From Zophobihabitans entericus (GTDB taxonomy: Bacteria > Pseudomonadota > Gammaproteobacteria > Enterobacterales > Orbaceae), in NCBI RefSeq assembly GCF_011745665.1, contig NZ_CP050253.1, positions 2,393,418-2,457,417 on the forward strand: a DNA stretch of 64,000 bases, written 5' to 3'. The notes under the pieces are model-generated. The model had not been told where the DNA came from, did not search any database, and saw nothing but the letters and a program-made list of their open reading frames with translations. Made by a program: the position numbers and the translations under genes. This document shows, piece by piece, positions 1-6,489 of the stretch; the stretch's first letter is position 1; each line of letters begins with the position of its first letter.

Positions 1-145
1 CAAAATGAGCCTGTCTTAGTCGATGTATTCGACAAGCCCAGGCAGTCTTTAGGTCTTCAAAGCTGCGGTATCTTTTCAAGATATTGACCATTGCCAGCTC
101 GTCAAGCACTCAATACACGAGCGATTATCAATTTGATAAGAGTGT
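1..145 (+). ncRNA. Structured leader RNA, copy 1 (pseudoknot element)
   Basis: Leader before the first gene, built like 3001-3159. Helices seen: GTCGA 19-23 with TCGAC 29-33; GCAG 42-45 with CTGC 63-66; GGTATCTT 67-74 with AAGATATT 78-85; GCTCGT 97-102 with ACGAGC 117-122; TTATCA 125-130 with TGATAA 134-139. The loop bases GCACTC (106-111) can pair with GAGTGT (140-145), closing a pseudoknot. Most helices change sequence but keep pairing in the second copy. It resembles the published STAXI type of ICE/plasmid pseudoknot RNA, from memory only. The 5' boundary may lie outside the window. Confidence 0.7.
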
Positions 146-173
146 TTTTATTTTTTTATTAGAGGAGTTCGTT

Positions 174-1097
174 ATGAATTGCTGTCTCAATCGTTGGTAT
201 ATATCAGCGCCTACTTACAAAATGAAGCCCATTAATGTGTTTCTTGGTTTAGATAAACTTGATAATGATCCGTATTATGCGTTTTTATTTGCCATTAAAA
301 GAAGCATAAAAATTTATGTTGCTGGTTGTGCTGGCATATTAAAGCCAGTAACAACTATATATAACGCACCAAACACTGAGATTATCAGTCATGGCATTGG
401 TGAAATTACGCCAGAAAATACCGCATTTTCATACTGGTTATCCTTTCTGATTTCTGATTGCCCTTTAGATAGCATCTATAGTGGCATGATTGGTGATTTA
501 TATTATGAAACTGGTTTATTGAATTTGGCTTGGGAATTTATGCCAAAAGAACAGCAAACTATTATTCATGAACTGTTTAAGCGTAATAGTTTTAGCTGGT
601 TTAAATTGAACACGCCAATTAGCTTAGAAGATGCGGGTTGTTTATGGTATTCATTGGATGACCCTGTTTGTCAGTTTGTCCCATTTGATTTGCGATATTT
701 TATGCCAACGACTTTAGCTAAAGAGATTTTGAGTGAAAGTAGTTGTGATATCGAAAATAATCCAAGTTTTCAGCGTTATTTTGAACACTATGGTGTAGAG
801 CAATCTCAATTCAAAATCATGAAACATCAATTAAATGATAATTCGACCATGATTGAGTTTGATACTGATAATACGTCATTATTGCCAGAAGTTATTAAGC
901 AGTTTTCACAAAGGTATCAATGCAAATTAACGTATTATTACTTTTCTCTTAAATATGATTTTTGCGGCAAAGTGATTGCTCAAAAAGGTCAGCTAATAGA
1001 GGAGCGTGCGGATGAACTTCATTACACATACTCTTCAGATGGCGATGAAAAGAAGTTAATTGGCCCTGAATATATCCTTGACCAATTGATCTTATAA
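174..1097 (+). CDS. Uncharacterised ICE protein (possible Api92/DUF1281-like C-terminus)
   Basis: A 307-residue soluble protein with no signal peptide or membrane segment. I start it at the ATG at 174, which follows GAGGAG at good spacing. The upstream in-frame ATG at 84 lies inside the structured leader and is unlikely. The last third (about residues 235-290, with IEFDTD and a later GQLIE) loosely recalls the C-terminal pattern of Api92/DUF1281 plasmid and ICE proteins. That likeness is weak and gives no function. It is the first gene of the accessory operon visible here, and a nested hairpin separates it from the next gene. Confidence 0.75.
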   Translation: MNCCLNRWYISAPTYKMKPINVFLGLDKLDNDPYYAFLFAIKRSIKIYVAGCAGILKPVTTIYNAPNTEIISHGIGEITPENTAFSYWLSFLISDCPLDSIYSGMIGDLYYETGLLNLAWEFMPKEQQTIIHELFKRNSFSWFKLNTPISLEDAGCLWYSLDDPVCQFVPFDLRYFMPTTLAKEILSESSCDIENNPSFQRYFEHYGVEQSQFKIMKHQLNDNSTMIEFDTDNTSLLPEVIKQFSQRYQCKLTYYYFSLKYDFCGKVIAQKGQLIEERADELHYTYSSDGDEKKLIGPEYILDQLIL

Positions 1098-1127
1098 GTT
1101 GTCTTAAATCGTTGTACTTAGTTTTTT

Positions 1128-1156
1128 AACCCATTGGGGCATTTCCCCACAGGGTT
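1128..1156 (+). promoter_or_regulatory. Intergenic nested hairpin A
   Basis: AACCC 1128-1132 pairs with GGGTT 1152-1156, and GGGG 1136-1139 pairs with CCCC 1145-1148 inside it. A further CCC follows before the RBS of the gene at 1194. Same plan as the elements near 3190, 6419, 9537, 9951, 10584 and 11622. Confidence 0.6.
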
Positions 1157-1193
1157 AATGTCCCTAATTTTTTATTTCTTAGAGGACATTATC

Positions 1194-2009
1194 ATGTTAA
1201 ATCGCGAAACATTATCAGAAAAATATAAAGTAACTCTTTGGGGACGCAAAGCCAAAGTCCCTAAAGCAATCACCATTAATTACATTGATGGTTTTGCTTT
1301 AGGTAAAGGTATATTTGGACAAAGTGTAGACCCATCCCCATTTGAGGGCGAAGTTATTATTGTCGAAGAACAAGTGGTCATCGTACAGGCAAAAAAAAAT
1401 GAGTTTTATATCATTGATCAAACCTTTATGAGTCAAGTACCGGAAGTTGGCGACAAAATTGCAGTCAACCCTTATTTCAGAAAAATGTTTAATGGGCAAC
1501 GAATCAACAGTAAACATACACAATTGACTCAATATATGAATGGAGATTGTTTTGAAGCAAATTCAGCATTGCTTGGAGGAACGATATCCCATATACCCGG
1601 AAATAAAGTGAATAACCCTCAACTAAAGTATTTAGTTGATTATTTGGAAAACACTAAATTATCGGATGGTTATCGTAGTGTCACTCATATGTTGTTTGAT
1701 GCAAAAGCAACAAATTTTATTGCAGTTGATCCTGTATCTGAGTCTGATCCAACTGAACCTAGCTTACAGTTTACTGTGGATACCGCTAAGTTTAAGGGGA
1801 ATGTGAAAATTATTGCTCATGAAAATGATAATAATTTTTTCTCACCCAATCAGTTTACAGTCTATTTGACTGATCACGCTGGTAGTGAACAGATGCTCGA
1901 AACGGATGATAAAAGCTTATACAAATTGTTAGATGAAATGATTGATGATGGTAGCTGGAATACGATAGCTGTCAATATCATCAAAAAAGCACCTAAAAAA
2001 CGTCAATAA
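1194..2009 (+). CDS. Uncharacterised ICE accessory protein
   Basis: 271 residues with no signal peptide, membrane segment or motif that I recognise. The ATG at 1194 follows AGAGGACAT and is preferred to the ATG at 1134, which sits within hairpin A. The C-terminus is basic (KKAPKKRQ), and the body alternates beta-like stretches with acidic loops, suggesting a soluble, possibly nucleic-acid-associated protein. It lies in the same-strand accessory operon as the DUF3577 and DUF3275 genes, which suggests a maintenance or regulatory role for the element. That is inference from position only. Confidence 0.75.
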   Translation: MLNRETLSEKYKVTLWGRKAKVPKAITINYIDGFALGKGIFGQSVDPSPFEGEVIIVEEQVVIVQAKKNEFYIIDQTFMSQVPEVGDKIAVNPYFRKMFNGQRINSKHTQLTQYMNGDCFEANSALLGGTISHIPGNKVNNPQLKYLVDYLENTKLSDGYRSVTHMLFDAKATNFIAVDPVSESDPTEPSLQFTVDTAKFKGNVKIIAHENDNNFFSPNQFTVYLTDHAGSEQMLETDDKSLYKLLDEMIDDGSWNTIAVNIIKKAPKKRQ

Positions 2010-2020
2010 TTTTCATTAAA

Positions 2021-2044
2021 GACTCTCTTTTAAAGAGAGTCTTT
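2021..2044 (+). terminator. Intergenic hairpin with T-run
   Basis: GACTCTCT and AGAGAGTC form a perfect stem directly after the stop at 2009, followed by TTT and CCC. It could be a weak or partial terminator, or an mRNA-processing hairpin inside the operon, because the next gene starts only 25 bases on. Confidence 0.5.
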
Positions 2045-2068
2045 CCCTATTTTAGCAAGGATAAAACC

Positions 2069-2548
2069 ATGGCTTATCAACACTATTTTTACAATAACAA
2101 ACCTGTTCCACAGGATAAATGGTTACATTTATGTATCTACGTAGCCGACATTTATCATTTTATGCAAAGAAATAAAATTGGCCACTTTGGCAAAGATATT
2201 GAGATATGTGATGTTCAAGGCTTAACACCTATTCATCATGTCAGTGAACTGTTTACGCAAACTGAAGGTATTTCAACCATTGCGTTTAATGGTAATAGAG
2301 CGAAACAACAATCTTGCGAGGCGTTTATCTTTCCACAAGCAGCATCGGATCACATTCATGTTGAATGCAAAACTCGAATGCAACCCTATGAGTTTATGGT
2401 GATGGCTGCCTTAATTCTTGCACATAACTTGTGTGGTGATTACTACAGTATTCATTCAGACTCACCCAAGCAAGAATGGCAATTAGTTCTGGCTTGGATC
2501 AACCTACATTTTGATGGCGGTTATACCTTACCTCCTATCGTAAATTGA
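2069..2548 (+). CDS. Uncharacterised ICE accessory protein, 159 aa
   Basis: A soluble 159-residue protein, rich in His, Tyr and Trp, with no recognised domain. It starts at the ATG at 2069, preceded by AGCAAGGATAA. It follows the previous gene by 59 bases that hold one hairpin. The gene after it is preceded by a long inverted repeat, so this may be the last gene of a sub-operon. No function can be assigned from the sequence. Confidence 0.7.
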   Translation: MAYQHYFYNNKPVPQDKWLHLCIYVADIYHFMQRNKIGHFGKDIEICDVQGLTPIHHVSELFTQTEGISTIAFNGNRAKQQSCEAFIFPQAASDHIHVECKTRMQPYEFMVMAALILAHNLCGDYYSIHSDSPKQEWQLVLAWINLHFDGGYTLPPIVN

Positions 2549-2563
2549 GTTATTTGGTCTGTA

Positions 2564-2591
2564 CCCTAAATGTCTGTATAGACATTTAGGG
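2564..2591 (+). promoter_or_regulatory. 12-bp perfect inverted repeat abutting a TATAAT box
   Basis: CCCTAAATGTCT (2564-2575) and its complement (2580-2591) flank a 4-base loop. TATAAT follows immediately at 2592-2597, without the T-run of a terminator. This looks more like an operator overlapping a promoter for the gene at 2638. A terminator for the upstream gene remains possible. Confidence 0.5.
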
Positions 2592-2637
2592 TATAATTTC
2601 TAATAATAAGTCTAATCATAGCAAAGGCAATAACATC

Positions 2638-2907
2638 ATGAACGTTTATTATGTGAATCAAAAAGGATTAGATGCAATCAATAAAATTCTAAAAGAATAT
2701 ATGAAGCCTAATACATGTTTTGCACCTTATTCAATGAAGGAACTTTCACAACAGATTCTACAAATTGAACAAAGTGCAAACGAGGCACAAAAATCATCCG
2801 GTCGTTTTGAAATTCCCGGTCATCTATCTAAATCAGGCAATCCTGAAGCGTTCACCTTATTTGGTGATGAGCATTATGATATAGAAGAGTTTGTTGACGA
2901 AGAGTAA
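2638..2907 (+). CDS. Small acidic ICE protein, 89 aa
   Basis: An 89-residue protein with a helical N-terminal half and a strongly acidic C-terminus (IEEFVDEE). No family is recognised. Its own candidate promoter/operator lies at 2564-2597 and a clear terminator at 2928-2952, so it may be an independent single-gene unit. Small acidic proteins on ICEs are often regulators or anti-defence proteins. Nothing here proves either. Confidence 0.65.
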   Translation: MNVYYVNQKGLDAINKILKEYMKPNTCFAPYSMKELSQQILQIEQSANEAQKSSGRFEIPGHLSKSGNPEAFTLFGDEHYDIEEFVDEE

Positions 2908-2927
2908 ACAAAATCTATTCTCATTTT

Positions 2928-2952
2928 AAGCACCTTTTTAGGTGCTTTTTTT
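2928..2952 (+). terminator. Rho-independent terminator
   Basis: AAGCACC 2928-2934 pairs with GGTGCTT 2941-2947 and is followed by a run of T. It ends the 2638-2907 unit. Confidence 0.85.
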
Positions 2953-3000
2953 ATCAATAAAAAACTTCACAGACAAATCCGCATTTATTATTACCAAAAC

Positions 3001-3159
3001 ACCTTATAAGAGCGAAGATACCACTATGTTTCGTTGACGTAGTCAACAACATCCCAGTCAGCAAGGGTCTTTAATGCTGAGGTATCTATTAGATATTGGC
3101 CCACTGCCAGCTCGTCAAACACCCACTTAACGAGCGATATCATTTCGATGATAGGGTGT
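3001..3159 (+). ncRNA. Structured leader RNA, copy 2 (pseudoknot element)
   Basis: Second copy of the element at 1-145. Helices: GTTGAC 3033-3038 with GTCAAC 3042-3047; CAGC with GCTG flanking the conserved GGTCTT; GGTATCT 3081-3087 with AGATATT 3091-3097; GCTCGT 3110-3115 with ACGAGC 3130-3135; TATCAT 3138-3143 with ATGATA 3148-3153, capped by a TTCG tetraloop. Loop bases ACACCC (3119-3124) pair with GGGTGT (3154-3159) as a pseudoknot. It precedes the gene for a DUF3577 (single-strand-DNA-binding-like) protein, a context typical of the STAXI RNA as I remember it. Confidence 0.75.
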
Positions 3160-3189
3160 CTCTTACTTTATCTTATTTAATTTTTTAAA

Positions 3190-3221
3190 CCCATGCGGGA
3201 TTGTCTCTTATCCCTATTGGG
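3190..3221 (+). promoter_or_regulatory. Intergenic nested hairpin C
   Basis: CCC 3190-3192 pairs with GGG 3219-3221, and inside it GGGAT 3197-3201 pairs with ATCCC 3210-3214. Same nested plan as the other leaders in this operon. It lies between the pseudoknot RNA and the RBS of the DUF3577 gene. Confidence 0.6.
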
Positions 3222-3258
3222 ATAGTGCGCTCGCTATTATTTCTTTTGGAGAATAATT

Positions 3259-3897
3259 ATGACCACTGTTGCTCAAACTACTCAAACAAATACCCAACCA
3301 AAACGCTATGAATTTCAAGCATCAGGTTTGGCTTATGTTAATAATATTCGTGATGTTAATCCTGAAAATGGAGATTCTTACCTTTCTTGTACCCTAGCTG
3401 TTTTAGAAGGCAAAGAAGGAAAAGTGAAGTACAAATATATTAACGTTAAAGTGGTTGGCGAAAAAAATATCCAACTCATTAACAATTGTCGTCTGGCTGT
3501 TACACAGGAACGTCCTGTTTTAGTCAGTTTCTCTATCAGCGATCTTAATTGGGAGATTTTTACCTATAAAAAAGGTGAAAAAGCTGGTCAACAAGGCATT
3601 AATCCTTATGCGCGTTTGTACTGCATTAATAGACTCATTGTGGGTGGTAAAGTTGTCTATGATCGTAAAGCTCAAGATAGTGAAGCATCACAGCAACATG
3701 CTGAAGCTGCTGCGCCAACTTTTGCTGAACCACAATCAACAACTGAAACAACTACTGAGTCTGTGCCAGCACAACCAGTAGAAACACCAACTGAACCTGT
3801 TACAACTGTAACTGAATCAGTTGAACCTCAACAGATAGTTAATCCTGTACCCACAGCAACAACACCTGCACCAGCAATTGCTGCTGTTTCTTTTTAA
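3259..3897 (+). CDS. DUF3577 / STY4534-family ICE replication protein
   Basis: 212 residues. The first ~135 match my memory of the DUF3577 (STY4534-family) proteins found on PFGI-1-class ICEs and pathogenicity islands: an OB-like beta-rich domain containing FQASGLAYVNNIRDVNP and a later INPYARLYCINRLIVGGKVV. These are regarded as single-strand-DNA-binding or replication-associated proteins. The last ~75 residues are a Thr/Pro/Glu/Gln-rich low-complexity tail, like the disordered tail of SSB. The start is the ATG after TTTTGGAG. It is preceded by the pseudoknot RNA and hairpin C, and followed by DUF3275, its usual neighbour in such elements. Confidence 0.85.
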   Translation: MTTVAQTTQTNTQPKRYEFQASGLAYVNNIRDVNPENGDSYLSCTLAVLEGKEGKVKYKYINVKVVGEKNIQLINNCRLAVTQERPVLVSFSISDLNWEIFTYKKGEKAGQQGINPYARLYCINRLIVGGKVVYDRKAQDSEASQQHAEAAAPTFAEPQSTTETTTESVPAQPVETPTEPVTTVTESVEPQQIVNPVPTATTPAPAIAAVSF

Positions 3898-3975
3898 AAA
3901 TTTTTTTTTCATCCTTTATTCAAACCGTTACTTATTAGTGATGGTTTGAATGCTTTTTCTTCTGAGGAATACCCC

Positions 3976-4572
3976 ATGATTACCATACCCGGACAGTTAT
4001 CAATACGCACTATTCACGGTAAGAACGGTGCTTTTAATGTTGCAAAACTTAATACACATATCGGTGACTTTGTTGTTAAAGATTCAGATATAGAACAGTA
4101 CCCAGAGGGCAAATATGATGGTGATTTTATGATCCAAAATATTTCACCAACATATTACATGACTAATGGTCGTCTTGTGGTTGAAGTTAAAGCTCAACTG
4201 GCTGGTATGACCTTATCAGCAAGAGATAATCTAAGCAGTGAAGAAGCCGAGGCTATAACCGCTAAAGATGTTGATCCAATCGAACATGAAACATCTGCAC
4301 CAGTTCAAACCACGACAAGTACATCAAAAGGAGTACCTACGTCTAATGAGCAAACTGCTTCAACTGTCACTGATTCTGTGCCAGCAAATGCAGAGGGTGA
4401 ACATGCTTCAGATGATCAAATCTTATTTGGTCATTTATGGCCATTAGGATCAGAAGTCAAACTTGATTCGACAGTTGATCGCTTGCGTTATCGGAAACAA
4501 ATTGAACGCCTACAGAAATTGGGCTATCTATTTGATCAGTTTAAGCAAGTTTGGTCTAACGCACCATTTTAA
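3976..4572 (+). CDS. DUF3275 family ICE protein
   Basis: The start is set at the ATG at 3976 (MITIPGQLSIRTIHGKNGAF), 198 aa. The longer form from 3946 has no RBS. The first ~90 residues match my memory of DUF3275, a conserved companion of DUF3577 in PFGI-1-class ICEs. A Thr/Ser-rich linker follows, and the last ~45 residues form a short helical segment (LRYRKQIERLQKLGYLFDQF). Function is unknown; replication or single-strand handling during transfer is inferred from neighbours. The 59-base gap to the next gene holds a short GGGC/GCCC hairpin (near 4590-4602). Confidence 0.8.
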   Translation: MITIPGQLSIRTIHGKNGAFNVAKLNTHIGDFVVKDSDIEQYPEGKYDGDFMIQNISPTYYMTNGRLVVEVKAQLAGMTLSARDNLSSEEAEAITAKDVDPIEHETSAPVQTTTSTSKGVPTSNEQTASTVTDSVPANAEGEHASDDQILFGHLWPLGSEVKLDSTVDRLRYRKQIERLQKLGYLFDQFKQVWSNAPF

Positions 4573-4630
4573 TTCTACTACGGACAACAGGGCAAAAGCC
4601 CTATTGTCTTTTTCTTTGAAGGAAAGTTCT

Positions 4631-5254
4631 ATGACTCGCTTATACAAAATTGAAGAATGCCCGGAACTCATGACAGATGCGTATGTGTGTGATGAATCCA
4701 ATAACCTGATGTTTTTGTCAGTTTGGGGACGTGATACTTCTATTAAGTCATTTATTGCTCGTTTGGCATTAGGACAATCAGAACACGGTTTAAATGAGTT
4801 TAATATCATTAATGACCATGATTGTGCATTAAATGCCTATATTGGTAGTCCAAAGCGTCTGGATAAAAGTCTGACACGAGTGTATCGACAAACTTTATTT
4901 GGCACCTTGTCCCATTTATGGATATTCGACAAACGATTTCTGAAAGTGGATAAAGCCAATAATCAAGCCTTGTTGTTACCACCGTCTAATGAAAGCAAGG
5001 AAAACGTAAAGACCAGAATTTGGTATCTCGTCAAAGAAACCTGTTCATTACCCTTACTTGATTCATGGTGTGACTATGTTTTGAGTATTTTGTATCGGGA
5101 AGAAATGATCACAACGTTTCCTAAGACCAATATTGGTGATTTAACGGCTTATAAAATTCATCTGAATATTGAATTACTCAATACTTTACTTGGTGAAGCC
5201 ATTCGTGAAGGAATGCTAACCACAGATCAACCAGCTTCTGGTTACTTAATCTAA
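4631..5254 (+). CDS. Conserved ICE protein of unknown function
   Basis: 207 residues starting at the ATG at 4631 after GAAGGAAAG. The ORF opens earlier, but that part overlaps the DUF3275 gene in another frame. No signal peptide or membrane segment. The protein is mixed alpha/beta with several Trp/Cys positions and no motif I can name. It is 10 bases upstream of the methylase-like gene and almost certainly cotranscribed and coupled with it. Its place between DUF3275 and the DUF6094 protein is typical of conserved ICE core genes. Confidence 0.75.
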   Translation: MTRLYKIEECPELMTDAYVCDESNNLMFLSVWGRDTSIKSFIARLALGQSEHGLNEFNIINDHDCALNAYIGSPKRLDKSLTRVYRQTLFGTLSHLWIFDKRFLKVDKANNQALLLPPSNESKENVKTRIWYLVKETCSLPLLDSWCDYVLSILYREEMITTFPKTNIGDLTAYKIHLNIELLNTLLGEAIREGMLTTDQPASGYLI

Positions 5255-5264
5255 GGAGTCTATT

Positions 5265-6389
5265 ATGGCGCTGATGTTTCCACGTTTGGCACACAATTTT
5301 GCCAAAAACGGTTATTACCCCACTGATGAAGTCAGCATGGAACGCATACTCAGTATGTTAGAGCCTAGCGATGATGTGCAAGGTATTCGTATTGCTGATG
5401 TGTGTGCAGGTGAAGGCGTTGCTTTAGCTGAAGTAGCCCATCATTTGAAGTCTTGTAATCCAGAACGTGAAGTACGCTCTTATGGTGTCGAATATGATAC
5501 TGAACGAGCTAAACACGCAACATCATTACTGGATGTGTGCATTCAGGGAGACTTTTTTGACACGATTATTTCTCCTGGTACTTTCGGATTGCTTTTTTTG
5601 AACCCACCTTACGGTGATTTAAGTCGTGAAGTGTGTAATCAATATGGTTATGACAACATAAAACGCCCAAGGTTAGAGAAAACTTTTTATCAAAAAAGCG
5701 TTCATCTTTTGCAACCTGACGGCATTATGGTATTGATTGTGCCATTTACTGTTTTGGATGATGAATTCAGTAGTTGGATCAGCAATCACTTTGATGAACT
5801 ATCTATTTTTCGTGCTGCGACAGACCAATTTAAACAAGTCGTGATCATGGGACGAAAAATCAAAAGCAAAGATATTCATCGTGAACAAGCCAAAAAAAAC
5901 CTACATTCATTGCGAAGTGTAGGTAGTGGCGATATTCAAGCACCTGTTCTACCAGAAACGCCGAATATGTTTTATACCGTACCGGCAAGTCATACTGAAC
6001 TGAAACATTTTTACCGGGTGACACTTGAGCCAGAACAATTAGAGCAAGAAATTCATGCGCTAAAGGGTTTGTGGCCTGAATTTACCTCAAAGTTTAATGT
6101 GTCTCAGATTGGTTTTAGACAACCTGCCTGCGCTTTGTCCGAGTGGCATTTAGCTTTGGCTTTGGCTGCTGGTGCCATTTCTGGAACGGTTTCATCTAAA
6201 GAAGGTAAAACCTATATTTTGAAAGGTGATACTCATAAAGAAAAAGCCACTAAGGTGACTTTTGAAGAGCGTGAAGATGGTTCAATGGCTGAAGTAAGAA
6301 CATTGACGGATAAATTTATACCCGTCATTCGAGCTTGGGACATGACTCCCGATTCACAGACCTTTGGTAATGTGTTAACCATTCGTTAA
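5265..6389 (+). CDS. DUF6094-type SAM-dependent methyltransferase-like protein
   Basis: 374 residues. A class I methyltransferase fold is indicated by an AdoMet-binding motif I region (IADVCAGEGVALAEVAHHL, about residues 45-63), an acidic residue after the next strand (YGVEYD), and a catalytic-type NPPYGD at residues 113-118, as in adenine-N6 methylases. The C-terminal half (from about residue 200) is the long extension seen in DUF6094 ICE proteins. It probably modifies DNA or helps the element evade restriction. It has an RBS (AAGGAG) and lies immediately upstream of the large helicase; the pair is common on PFGI-1-class ICEs. Confidence 0.8.
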   Translation: MALMFPRLAHNFAKNGYYPTDEVSMERILSMLEPSDDVQGIRIADVCAGEGVALAEVAHHLKSCNPEREVRSYGVEYDTERAKHATSLLDVCIQGDFFDTIISPGTFGLLFLNPPYGDLSREVCNQYGYDNIKRPRLEKTFYQKSVHLLQPDGIMVLIVPFTVLDDEFSSWISNHFDELSIFRAATDQFKQVVIMGRKIKSKDIHREQAKKNLHSLRSVGSGDIQAPVLPETPNMFYTVPASHTELKHFYRVTLEPEQLEQEIHALKGLWPEFTSKFNVSQIGFRQPACALSEWHLALALAAGAISGTVSSKEGKTYILKGDTHKEKATKVTFEEREDGSMAEVRTLTDKFIPVIRAWDMTPDSQTFGNVLTIR

Positions 6390-6418
6390 TTTATTCAATC
6401 AAGACTATTTAAGTCTTT

Positions 6419-6447
6419 CCCAAAAGGGGTTATGTGCCCCTAATGGG
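6419..6447 (+). promoter_or_regulatory. Intergenic nested hairpin D
   Basis: CCC 6419-6421 pairs with GGG 6445-6447, enclosing GGGG 6426-6429 with CCCC 6437-6440. A separate AGACT/AGTCT hairpin precedes it at 6402-6415. It lies in the 100-base leader of the helicase gene. Confidence 0.6.
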
Positions 6448-6489
6448 TTGCCATAGCCTCTTTTTTATTTATTTAAAAAGGAGTTTGTT

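Noticed and set aside
84..173. In-frame upstream start for the first gene
   Set aside because: It lies inside the structured leader and has no RBS, whereas the ATG at 174 follows GAGGAG.
3575..3781. Alternative-frame ORF within the DUF3577 gene
   Set aside because: It arises from the low-complexity tail of the real gene in another frame; Leu/Gln-rich by chance.
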